Source of the DNA: CBDCMJ01 sp965218875
GTDB lineage: Bacteria > Chloroflexota > Dehalococcoidia > Lucifugimonadales > UBA3495
Direction of reading: 5' to 3'
NCBI GenBank assembly: GCA_965218875.1
Contig: OZ244707.1
Span: forward strand, 558,001-622,000
DNA length: 64,000 nt
A model generated the notes under the pieces. That model was given only the letters and a program-made list of their open reading frames with translations, was not told where the DNA came from and searched no databases. Both the position numbers and the translations under genes were made by a program. This document shows positions 16,496 to 27,457 of the stretch, piece after piece; the first letter of the stretch is position 1, and each line of letters opens with the position of its first letter.

Positions 16496-16933
16496 ATGAA
16501 GATATTTTTCGACGTCGACTACACGATTCTGGGCTTGGACGACAGTCTCCGCCCGGGCACCAAGGAGACCCTGGAGCGTCTCAAAAGCGAAGGCCACGAG
16601 CTGTACATTTGGTCCGGGATGGGGGAGCGATGGGAAGTAGTGGAAAAGCACGAGCTTACCCCCCTGGTCAGCGGGGTCTACGAAAAACCCACCCACCACT
16701 TTCACGAACGGCTGGAGGAACTGGGAGTGCCCTTCGAGCCGGAGTTTGTCATCGACGACTACCCGGAAGTGGTCTCCGCGTTTGGCGGCGTGTGGGTGCC
16801 CCCTTACTTCTTCAAACGCAGCATCGACCAGGAGATGGACCGGATCTACCGGATAGTCTGCGACTTCGTCCAGACCGGCGCGTCCGAAGACCGGCAATAC
16901 CGGGCGAAGGGGTCCATCGTTCCACTGTTCTAG
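16496..16933 (+). CDS. HAD-superfamily hydrolase-like protein
   Basis: A 145-residue protein beginning KIFFDVDYTILGLDD, which carries the HAD nucleophile motif DxDxT. A second motif, LYIWSGMG, resembles HAD motif II, and FVIDDYPEV supplies late acidic residues. The length is short for a full HAD phosphatase and there is no large cap. The ATG at 16496 fits the start of the fold. The stop lies nine bases before mutL on the same strand, so the two are probably co-transcribed. The substrate is not predictable. Confidence 0.72.
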   Translation: MKIFFDVDYTILGLDDSLRPGTKETLERLKSEGHELYIWSGMGERWEVVEKHELTPLVSGVYEKPTHHFHERLEELGVPFEPEFVIDDYPEVVSAFGGVWVPPYFFKRSIDQEMDRIYRIVCDFVQTGASEDRQYRAKGSIVPLF

Positions 16934-16942
16934 GCCGGCCCC

Positions 16943-18673
16943 ATGTCCATTAGGGTCCTCCCTCCGCAGCTGGCTGCCAAGATCGCCGCCGGCGAGGTGG
17001 TGGAGCGTCCCGCCTCGGCGGTCAAGGAGTTGGTGGAAAACTCCCTGGACGCCGGCGCCTCCCAGATATTCGTCGACATCGCCGGCGGCGGCATGGAGCG
17101 GCTGAAGGTAGTCGATGACGGCCAGGGCATCCCCGCCGGGGAAGTAGAGCTGGCCTTCCAGCGGCACGCCACCAGCAAGCTGGATGACCCCGGGCAACTG
17201 GAAGCCGTCACCACCCTGGGATTTCGCGGCGAGGCCCTGCCCAGCATAGCCGCGGTGTCCCGGCTGTCCATGGCAACCCGCACCCCTCGGTCGGAGGCGG
17301 GGCACCGGGTCGAGTTGCGCCACGGCAGCTTGGCCGCTTCCGGACCACACGGGTGCCCGCCGGGGACAACCGTAGAGGCCTCGGGCCTGTTCGGCAACCT
17401 GCCCGCCCGCCGGAAGTTCATCAAGTCCTCTTCCGCCGAGACGGCCCGGGTCCACGAGCTGGTCTCCCGCTACGGGCTGGCCTTCCCCCACGTGCGCTTC
17501 CGCCTGGTGGCGGACGGCCGCCAGGTGCTGGCCACGCCGGGCAACGGCAAGCCCCGGGAGGCCCTCCTGGCCGTGTACGGCTCCGAGGTGGCCGGCGCCA
17601 TGCTGGAGGTAGCCGGCGAAGACCCGGAGACGGGGTACCGCGTGGAGGGATTCGCCAGCCCGGCCAGCCTGCACCGGGCCAACCGCACCTACATGACCTT
17701 TTTCGTCAACCGTCGCTGGGTCCAGAGCCGGATGCTGTCTTTCTCCCTAGAGGAAGCCTACCACGGCCTGTTGCCCGACAAGCGCTATCCCCTGGCGGTA
17801 CTGGACCTCTCCCCGCCGTTTGACGAGGTGGACGTAAACTTTCATCCGGCCAAGAGGGAGGTGCGGTTCCACAAAGAGGGAAAGGTGTTTTCCCTGCTGC
17901 AGCGCGCCGTGAGGGCGGCGGTGGTGGCCGAGTCGCCGGTGCCCCGGATGCAATTTCCCGGCCCGGCCCCGGCGGTCTCCGCTCCGTACCGGGGGCCGTC
18001 CCCCCAGGGCGGCGGCGCTCCATCCTACTTCGCACCCAGCCCCCTCAGCGGTCCCGGCGAAACCGCGTGGGCTCCTCCCGACGCCGCCGCTCCCCGGCCA
18101 GCGCCTCCGGCGCTCAAGGTGGTGGGCCAAGTGAAGCTGACCTATATCGTGGCCGAGGGGGAGGAGGGCATGTTCCTGGTGGACCAGCACGCCGCCCACG
18201 AGCGGGTGTTGATGGAGCAGATCCGGCGTCAAGCGGCCGAGCGGTCGCCCCAGAGCCAGCCCCTCCTGGAGCCGGTCGCGGTGGAGCTAACGCCGGCCCA
18301 GACCGAGGCGCTGGGGACTCACGCCGAGTTTCTGGAACGCTACGGGTTTCAGGTGGAGTCCTTCGGCGGCAGCAGCTACCTGCTTCGAGCGGTCCCCAGC
18401 GTCATGGGCGGACGCGCTCCGGCCCAATCGCTGCTGAGCGTGCTGGACATGGTTTCCTTCGAGGGGTTGCTGCGCCATCAGGAGGACATGCTGGCCGCTT
18501 CCATCGCCTGCCACGGCGCCATCCGGGCCGGAAAGACGCTGACCGAGGCGGAGATGGAGGCCCTTCTGGAGCAACTGGAGCAGACCGATAATCCCCACAC
18601 CTGTCCCCACGGACGCCCCACCATGATCCACTTTAGCTCCTACCACATGGAGCGGGGCTTCGGGCGCCGCTGA
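16943..18673 (+). CDS. mutL: DNA mismatch repair protein MutL
   Basis: A 576-residue GHKL ATPase and endonuclease that links MutS mismatch recognition to strand incision. The N-terminal motifs are ELVENSLDAGAS, DDGQGI and TLGFRGEALPSI. A proline-rich linker at about 335-385 leads to the dimerisation domain with the endonuclease motif DQHAAHERVLME near 413. The C-terminal CPHGRP is near 553. The complete metal site indicates the nicking-type MutL used by bacteria without MutH. It follows the HAD gene by nine bases. Confidence 0.96.
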   Translation: MSIRVLPPQLAAKIAAGEVVERPASAVKELVENSLDAGASQIFVDIAGGGMERLKVVDDGQGIPAGEVELAFQRHATSKLDDPGQLEAVTTLGFRGEALPSIAAVSRLSMATRTPRSEAGHRVELRHGSLAASGPHGCPPGTTVEASGLFGNLPARRKFIKSSSAETARVHELVSRYGLAFPHVRFRLVADGRQVLATPGNGKPREALLAVYGSEVAGAMLEVAGEDPETGYRVEGFASPASLHRANRTYMTFFVNRRWVQSRMLSFSLEEAYHGLLPDKRYPLAVLDLSPPFDEVDVNFHPAKREVRFHKEGKVFSLLQRAVRAAVVAESPVPRMQFPGPAPAVSAPYRGPSPQGGGAPSYFAPSPLSGPGETAWAPPDAAAPRPAPPALKVVGQVKLTYIVAEGEEGMFLVDQHAAHERVLMEQIRRQAAERSPQSQPLLEPVAVELTPAQTEALGTHAEFLERYGFQVESFGGSSYLLRAVPSVMGGRAPAQSLLSVLDMVSFEGLLRHQEDMLAASIACHGAIRAGKTLTEAEMEALLEQLEQTDNPHTCPHGRPTMIHFSSYHMERGFGRR

Positions 18674-18794
18674 CCGCAGCCCCCAGAGGGTGTCGCGCTT
18701 TCCGGGGCGGCTTAGACGGACCGGGCTCAGGTGTCGACGTCAAGGGTCCCCGGCCAAATTTCCCGGCGGCCCCCCTGGCGCAAGAGCGACGGTA

Positions 18795-19031
18795 CTAGCT
18801 GTGGCGTCTGGGGTCCAACCGGGGGTCTACGGCCGGGTGAAAGATGGAGTCCTCGCCGGGGAACTCGTCGTCGGCCCCGGCAGCAGCGCCGCCGCCGTTG
18901 CCCCGGCCTAGCAGGGGAACGCTGGTGGCGGCCAGCGCCGCCGCGCCCAACCCCAGCCTAGCGAGGAAATTCCGCCGCGACTGGCGTTGGGACGCCGGTT
19001 GCTGCGGCTCTTGAGATGGCTTTCGTGGCAT
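18795..19031 (-). CDS. Small protein with a twin-arginine signal, unknown function
   Basis: A 78-residue product with a textbook Tat signal, SRRNFLARLGLGAAALAATS, followed by a glycine-rich stretch and a short tail ending at TAG. The signal is hard to explain by chance, but the mature part is only about 35 residues with no recognised domain. It may therefore be a remnant of a longer exported enzyme or a genuine small exported peptide. It lies between mutL and the tatD-like gene, on the opposite strand to both. Confidence 0.45.
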   Translation of the reverse strand: MPRKPSQEPQQPASQRQSRRNFLARLGLGAAALAATSVPLLGRGNGGGAAAGADDEFPGEDSIFHPAVDPRLDPRRHS

Positions 19032-19193
19032 TGACTACTCCTGACCCTGGGTGGACCTGAAGCCGGGTGTCTCCGGGTGTGGGTCTCCAGTGTAGATTGT
19101 ACCCCAGGAACCCGATGCTGCGATAGCCGCCCCGGACCCCCGCCGGGGCCTCCCCGACAATAGTCGATTGGCCCTGACCCGGCTCGGAAGTGG

Positions 19194-19221
19194 TTGACTC
19201 AAAACGGGCCCGCTGTATAAC
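19194..19221 (+). promoter_or_regulatory. Promoter of the TatD-family gene, likely leaderless
   Basis: TTGACT (19194-19199), a 16-base spacer, then TATAAC (19216-19221). Transcription would begin near 19228, two or three bases before the ATG at 19231. No Shine-Dalgarno sequence is present, so the mRNA is probably leaderless. Confidence 0.6.
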
Positions 19222-19230
19222 ATCTGGGCC

Positions 19231-20103
19231 ATGGCAATGCAATCTAGAGAAATCGCCGGAGAACGCGCTAGGACGCAGTTAGCCGACTGCCACACTCACC
19301 TGGACCAATACCCGGCCGAGGAAATCCCTCAAATCCTGGAGAGGGCCGGCGATGCCGGCGTGGGGCTGGTGGTCTGCGCCGGCACCACGGTGGACTCCAG
19401 CGCGGAATGTGTTGAAATGACCCGTCGGCACCAGCCCCTCTACGCCGGGGTAGGTGTCCACCCCATGGAGGCCCACCAGGTCATGGACGAAGCCGCCTAT
19501 GGCCAATTGGAGGGGTTGGCCAGGCAGAACCCCAAGGTGGTGTGCATCAGCGAGATAGGGCTGGACTTCCTGCCCACGTCGCCGGACCGGGACATCCAGT
19601 TCCAGGTGTTTCGAGAGCAAATCCGCCTGGCCTTGGCCTTGAAGCTGCCCATCATCTTTCACTCCAGAGAGTCGCACCCGGAGGTTTTCCGGACCCTGCG
19701 CGAGGAAGGCGCCGACGCCGTGGGCGGCGCGATGCACTACTTTCAGAGCGACGAGGCCACCGCCCGGGAGGCCATCGACTGCGGGTTCTTCATATCCTTG
19801 GCGCGGCCCCTGCTGCGCCTTCCGGAGTTGCAGGAAGCGGTGCGGTCGATTCCCCTGGAGAACATTGTCCTGGAGACCGACGCCGCGCCCCAGCCCTTCA
19901 AGAAGCACCGCGCCAATTGGACGGAGCCGCGCCACGCCCACGACGTCGCCGCCCGGTTGGCGGAGTTGAAGGGCGTTACTCTGGAGGAGGTGGCCCACAC
20001 GACCACCGGGAACCTGGCCAATCTCTTGGGACTGGACCCGCCCCGGACCTCACTGCGGGACGCCCGTAGCCAGGGATTGAGACCGGCGCCTGCCGGGTGT
20101 TAA
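19231..20103 (+). CDS. tatD: TatD family metal-dependent hydrolase/DNase
   Basis: A 290-residue TIM-barrel hydrolase. The metal motif HTH is in LADCHTHLD. EIGLDF, IIFHSRE, MHYF and LETDAAP carry the remaining conserved residues of the TatD nuclease family. ATG 19231 or 19237 can serve as the start; conserved sequence begins about 18 codons in. No Shine-Dalgarno sequence is present, and a promoter sits directly upstream. The C-terminal tail after GLDPP is not conserved. The likely role is a 3' exonuclease in DNA repair or RNA decay; the sequence does not define the substrate. Confidence 0.88.
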   Translation: MAMQSREIAGERARTQLADCHTHLDQYPAEEIPQILERAGDAGVGLVVCAGTTVDSSAECVEMTRRHQPLYAGVGVHPMEAHQVMDEAAYGQLEGLARQNPKVVCISEIGLDFLPTSPDRDIQFQVFREQIRLALALKLPIIFHSRESHPEVFRTLREEGADAVGGAMHYFQSDEATAREAIDCGFFISLARPLLRLPELQEAVRSIPLENIVLETDAAPQPFKKHRANWTEPRHAHDVAARLAELKGVTLEEVAHTTTGNLANLLGLDPPRTSLRDARSQGLRPAPAGC

Positions 20104-20147
20104 CATCTAGCCTGCGCTAAGTACCCTCGCCCTGGGAGGAGCAGCCC

Positions 20148-20735
20148 ATGCCGCCGGAGCACTGCCAGCTAGCCCTGAAGGAGTGGGCGGTCACAGTACA
20201 GGCCTTGGCCCAAGGGCAGCAGGTCTTTCTCCTGCGCAAGGGAGGCATACACGAGCCGGGAAAGAACTTCCAGGTGGCCGCCGCCGAGTTTCTCCTCTAT
20301 CCCACCTACGAGCACCAGCGGGAAGACCTGATAAAGGACCAACACCGGCCCTCCTTGCGGGAGACCCTGGAGGGGCCTCATCCGGAAGACCGGATCACCT
20401 TCCGTCATTGGGCCAGGGCAGAGGAGACCATCGAGGTCAGCCAGCAGGCGGACGTAGAGCACCTGTCTCCTCACTTCATCTGGACCGTCGACTACGCCCA
20501 GTCGCGGCTGCGCTGGAAGCCCATGCTGCCCCTTTTGGTGCTGTTGCTGCGGGTCTACGCCTTGGAACAGCCGGTGACCGCGCGGTTCTTGCCGGAGTAT
20601 CGGGGCTGCTCTTCCTGGGTGGACGTGCTCGACCGGGTCTCCCTGGGCCGCCTCGAGCCGGTGCTGGACGACGAGGACTTTGGGCGGAGGGTGCGTGAGA
20701 TCAAGGAATGCCTGAGCACCGCCGTTTCCCCGTGA
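20148..20735 (+). CDS. DUF1802 family protein
   Basis: A 195-residue protein recognised as DUF1802 from its opening, LALKEWAVTVQALAQG, then VFLLRKGGI and the EFLLYPTYEHQ block. ATG 20148 has a strong GGGAGGAG Shine-Dalgarno sequence. No membrane segment is visible and there are no catalytic motifs I can name. Function is unknown. It lies between the TatD and aldo/keto reductase genes on the same strand without clear operon spacing. Confidence 0.75.
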   Translation: MPPEHCQLALKEWAVTVQALAQGQQVFLLRKGGIHEPGKNFQVAAAEFLLYPTYEHQREDLIKDQHRPSLRETLEGPHPEDRITFRHWARAEETIEVSQQADVEHLSPHFIWTVDYAQSRLRWKPMLPLLVLLLRVYALEQPVTARFLPEYRGCSSWVDVLDRVSLGRLEPVLDDEDFGRRVREIKECLSTAVSP

Positions 20736-20869
20736 CGACGAGCCGTTTTCCGGCAACGCCGGCCCGACTGCGCCGGAGCGGCAGCCCGCCGCCAGGTTGG
20801 GTCCTGGTAGACGGATCCCCGGCGCGCCTGATCCTTGTTTAGGCCCCGGCTCTAGAGGACACAGCCTGT

Positions 20870-21874
20870 ATGCAGTACCGCCGGTTACCCCGCACCGACC
20901 TGGTCTTGCCGGAGGTGGGGTTTGGAGTGTGGACGGTAGCCACCAACTGGTGGGGCCGGATACCCGAGCCCCAAAAAACCTCCCTGCTGGAAAACGCCCT
21001 GGAATTGGGCGTGACCCTGTTCGACACCGCCGATACTTACGGTGACGGGTACGGGGAGCAGATCCTGGCCAAGACCCTGGGACATCACCGCCCGGAAATC
21101 GTGATCGCCACCAAGTTCGGGTACGACTTCTACGACCGCACACCACGGGAAGGACACCAGGAGCGCACCCAAAACTTCAGCAGGGAATTCGTTACCTTTG
21201 CCTGCGAGCAGAGCCTGCGCCGGCTTGGCACAGACTACATAGACATCTATCAAATCCACAACCCCCGCCTCGACGCCTTGGAGCGGGACGACTTGTTCGA
21301 AACCCTGGAGCAACTCCGGGCCGCGGGCAAGATCCGCTACTTTGGCGCGGCCTTGGGCCCGGACATCGGCTGGTTCGAGGAAGGCGAGGCCTCCATGCGG
21401 GAGCGGCAGGTGGACAGCCTGCAAATCATCTACAGCATCCTGGAACAAGAGCCCGCCAGGGACTTCTTTCCCATCGCCGGGGAGGAGCAGGTGGGCCTCA
21501 TCTCCAGGGTGCCCCACGCCTCCGAGGTGCTCACGGGACGGTTCACCAAGCCCCCGGAGTTCGACCCCGGCGACCACCGGGCCAGCCGAAAGGCGGAATG
21601 GATGGAGCGGGCCCTGGCCAAAGCCGAACGGGTGAAGTTCCTGGCCGGGGAGGATACGGGCCGCACCATGGGCCAGGCGGCCATCAAATTCTGCCTGGCG
21701 CAACCGTCCATCGTATCGGTGCTCCCCAACTTTACCAATACGGAAGAGCTCCGGGAGTATACCTCGGCCCCGGAGACCCCCGACCTGACCGCGGAAGAGC
21801 AGTCGCAGCTCGACGATCTGTGGCAGCACGGGTTCGACCTGGAAGACCCGGTGCCCGAATTCCGGGAAGTATAG
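20870..21874 (+). CDS. Aldo/keto reductase
   Basis: A 334-residue NADPH-dependent oxidoreductase with a TIM-barrel fold. The expected residues are seen: Asp in FDTADTYG (with the catalytic Tyr), Lys in VIATKFGYD, and the later IYQIHNP. The C-terminal part has the NADPH-binding AIKFCLAQPSIVSVLPNF segment. Its overall form resembles the family that includes YghZ-like and Tas-like proteins. The substrate is unknown. It ends about 55 bases before ppdK. Confidence 0.9.
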   Translation: MQYRRLPRTDLVLPEVGFGVWTVATNWWGRIPEPQKTSLLENALELGVTLFDTADTYGDGYGEQILAKTLGHHRPEIVIATKFGYDFYDRTPREGHQERTQNFSREFVTFACEQSLRRLGTDYIDIYQIHNPRLDALERDDLFETLEQLRAAGKIRYFGAALGPDIGWFEEGEASMRERQVDSLQIIYSILEQEPARDFFPIAGEEQVGLISRVPHASEVLTGRFTKPPEFDPGDHRASRKAEWMERALAKAERVKFLAGEDTGRTMGQAAIKFCLAQPSIVSVLPNFTNTEELREYTSAPETPDLTAEEQSQLDDLWQHGFDLEDPVPEFREV

Positions 21875-21930
21875 GCGTCATCCCACGGTGGGGCCGGACC
21901 TGCTACACCATGGGAAGACCCGCAGGATGA

Positions 21931-24714
<2,784 letters not shown>

Positions 24715-24726
<12 letters not shown>

Positions 24727-25698
24727 GTCCGGCTCCCGGTACAACGTCCAGGAGTTGGCGAAGGCGGTGATGGTTTCCAGCGAGGTGTGCCAGAAGCGGT
24801 AGCCGATCGTCTGCCGTATCCTACTGGTGTCCAGTACCATGGGGTAGCGTACAAAGTCCAGGCCGCAGGCGGTGGAGTCCCGCTGGAGGCCTAGGTTCCA
24901 ACTCAGCTGGGCTAGCGGATAAGCCAGGGCCGCTGGCAAGCTGAGCAGCTTGCTTCCTATGATACGGGCCATCTCGTGGTAGAAGACGATGCCCTCTCCG
25001 GCTACGTTGAACACCCCGGCCAGTTCCCGGTCGATCACTAGGGATATGATCCGGGCCAGGTCGTCCTCGTAAAGGAATTGCAGCGGCGGGTTATGGCCCA
25101 GCACCCCCAGTAGAAAGCGCCGGAAGAACGCCCTGGAAATGGGCGACCCGGCGAAGGGTCCCAGCACGACGCAGGCGCGCAAGATAGTGACGTTGGTCTC
25201 CGGATGGGCGCCGGCAAACTCATCGATCAATTGCTCTGACAGGTATTTGTCGTACCCGTAGGGAAAGTCGGGCAGCGGCCGGAGGGGTGCGTCCTCGGTG
25301 ATGGGTATGGGGTTACGGGGATGCGGCCCATAAACGGAGTGGGAGCTAAGGTAGATGAAGTGGCGCAGCCCTGCGCGAGCGCAGGAGTCCAGCACCTCGC
25401 GCAGGGTATCCAGGTTGCGCTGCCGTATAGCGGCAACCTCGCGGCGGTTGCGGCCGCGGGAGGGATCGAAGGCCAAGTGGACTAACGCGGCCGTCTGGTG
25501 GCGCAACAGAGTTGCGTCGATGGGCTCCGACACGTCCTTGCGGTAGGCCGAGACGTTGTGTATGGGCGAGGACAGGGGCCGAATATCGAAAGCGACGAGC
25601 CTGCGATGCCCCGGCCTCTCTTCCAGGTTCTGCAGAAGCCGGCTGCCCAGGTAACCCGCGGCGCCGGTGACCGCCACGACCCTGTCTTGTTGCTCCAT
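24715..25698 (-). CDS. NAD-dependent epimerase/dehydratase family protein
   Basis: A 327-residue extended SDR from ATG 25698. It begins VAVTGAAGYLGSRLL (Rossmann TGxxGxxG) and has the serine-containing YLSSHSVYGP and the YxxxK pair in YGYDKYLSEQ. The open frame extends 16 codons upstream without homology. It resembles sugar-nucleotide epimerases. Lying at the downstream end of the hopanoid block on the same strand, it might act on a hopanoid or glycolipid head group, but that is positional inference. Its 3' end overlaps ppdK by 12 bases, tail to tail. Confidence 0.8.
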
Positions 25699-25949
25699 AC
25701 CCGCTATCCCGGCCCAGCCCCCGCGAAACTCCCCGGGCGGGCCCACGCGCCGCCAAGGGGCCGTGAGTCTCTTCCGCCAGAGGCGCCGGTCTCCAGCCCC
25801 TCGGGGAATTCCGGGCAGAGCCGGGCCGGTGAAAAGCGGAACCCAAGCTCGAAGGGCAACCGGGCAGCCGCCGCGGGGCCGGGTCTCTTAACGTCGGCCA
25901 TTTGGGGGTTGGCCCGGAACGGTCAGGGCCAAGACAGCCGGACACCGCT

Positions 25950-26819
25950 TCAGCGGCTCCCGGGCAGGGGAAGCATGCTGCCGGCCCAGGTCTTGGCAGT
26001 CAGCCGCAGCTTCTGGCCCGTGCTCAGGGAGACCCGCCGGCTCAGGACGTCGTAATTGGCGTCTTCGATGCCCTCCAACACCTTCTGGTACAAGCGCCCC
26101 AACACCGCCGGGCAGGCCCGGGAACGCCGCGAGAGATAGGGTAGGAGCTTGAAGCCGCTGTCGAAGTACTCGCGGGCCCGCTGCGCCTGGAACCGCATCA
26201 ATTCAATGAAGGCGTCGTTGATGCGGCCTTCCTGCAAGTCGTCTTCCGAGTAACCGAAGCGGGCCATCTCATCCTGGGGAAGGTAGATGCGTCCGAACTC
26301 CCAGTCCTCCTTCACGTCCCTGGCGATATTGGTCAACTGCATGGCGAGGCCCAGGTCGGCGGCGTATTCCTTGGCCTTGGGGTCCTGGTATCCGAAGATC
26401 TGGATGCAAATCAGGCCCACCACCGAGGCCACCTGGTAGCAGTAACGCTTTAGCTCCTCGAAGTTTTCGTAGCGGGTCTTGACCAGATCGCTCTCGACAC
26501 CCAGGATTACTTCGTGGAAGTAGTCCTCGGGGATATCGTACTTTTCGGCTACGTCGGCCAGCGCCAGGAACAGCAGCTTGTCCGGCTCTCCGGCGTAGGT
26601 CTGGCGCAACTCGTCTTTCAGCTCGGTCAACGCCGCCAGCTTCTCTTCGTGGGAGGCCGCCTGGTCCACCGCGTCGTCGCAGTAGCGGCAAAAAGTGTAC
26701 GCCACGTATATCGCGCGGCGCTTGGAAGCGGGGAGGGTCAGAAAGGCGAAATAGAAGTTCTTGGCTTCCTGGCGAGTTACCATCCGGCACTCGTTGTAGG
26801 CCAGTTGCAAGTCGTTCAT
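25950..26819 (-). CDS. hpnD: Squalene/phytoene synthase family protein, probably presqualene diphosphate synthase
   Basis: A 289-residue trans-isoprenyl diphosphate synthase that joins two farnesyl diphosphates head to head. The first aspartate motif is YCDDAVD (Asp48, 49, 52); the second is NIARDVKED. FGRIYLP follows, as in HpnD/CrtB proteins. Since a squalene-hopene cyclase and hpnA/G/H lie upstream in the same direction, the product is most likely presqualene diphosphate or squalene for hopanoids rather than phytoene. No second synthase (HpnC) or HpnE is in the window. Confidence 0.86.
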   Translation of the reverse strand: MNDLQLAYNECRMVTRQEAKNFYFAFLTLPASKRRAIYVAYTFCRYCDDAVDQAASHEEKLAALTELKDELRQTYAGEPDKLLFLALADVAEKYDIPEDYFHEVILGVESDLVKTRYENFEELKRYCYQVASVVGLICIQIFGYQDPKAKEYAADLGLAMQLTNIARDVKEDWEFGRIYLPQDEMARFGYSEDDLQEGRINDAFIELMRFQAQRAREYFDSGFKLLPYLSRRSRACPAVLGRLYQKVLEGIEDANYDVLSRRVSLSTGQKLRLTAKTWAGSMLPLPGSR

Positions 26820-26959
26820 GGCGTGCCTCCGGAAGAGACGGAGCCGGGAATTGGTGCTGGTCTTGGCTCGTGCAGTTTACCCTGACGGGCGGCGGGGGCG
26901 TCAAGTCCCGCCGCGGCTGGGACCGCCCCCGGGAGGGTAGCGGGCGGCGGTCCCAATCA

Positions 26960-27403
26960 TTACTCTCCTACCACCTGCACCATGACCTCCCGGGGCCTGG
27001 GATGGTCCAGCTCGATGAAAAAGATGCTCTGGTAGCGGCCAAACTGCATAGTCCCGTCGATCAGCGGGACAGTCTCGCTGGTCCCGAGCATTAGATGCTG
27101 CAAATGGGCATGGCCGTTTGGCGCCTCATCGGGGGTCATGTTGACGGTGCGTATGCTGAAGTCGTTGTGAGCGTAGCACCCGTCCCGGGGAGAAAGCTTC
27201 TCCAGGAAGCACGCCATGTCCCGCAGCAACAAGGGCTCGTTCTCGTTGATCTTCACCGCGGCGGTAGTGTGCTTGGAATACACCACCACGAAGCCGTCGC
27301 TGACCTCCGCGTCGCTCACGCATTGCCGGACCCAGTCGGTGATGTCGATGAACTCCGGCGCCGCTTGGGTGTTCAAGCTGAGGCTAAAAGACTGATGTTT
27401 CAT
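26960..27403 (-). CDS. YjbQ / UPF0047 family protein
   Basis: A 147-residue protein of the YjbQ family, which forms small beta trimers. Seen are VVVYSKHTTAAVKINENEP, the histidine-bearing NGHAHLQHLMLG block, and QFGRYQSIFFIELD near the end. Some members have secondary thiamine-phosphate synthase activity in vitro, but the physiological role is unclear. ATG 27403 is chosen at KHQSFSL; four extra codons are open upstream. It lies between the squalene-hopene cyclase and hpnD genes in the hopanoid block, with no known part in that pathway. Confidence 0.85.
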   Translation of the reverse strand: MKHQSFSLSLNTQAAPEFIDITDWVRQCVSDAEVSDGFVVVYSKHTTAAVKINENEPLLLRDMACFLEKLSPRDGCYAHNDFSIRTVNMTPDEAPNGHAHLQHLMLGTSETVPLIDGTMQFGRYQSIFFIELDHPRPREVMVQVVGE

Positions 27404-27457
27404 GATTACCGGCACCCCCTACGAAGACGGATGGCCCTGAAACCCAGCGGAGCAGTT

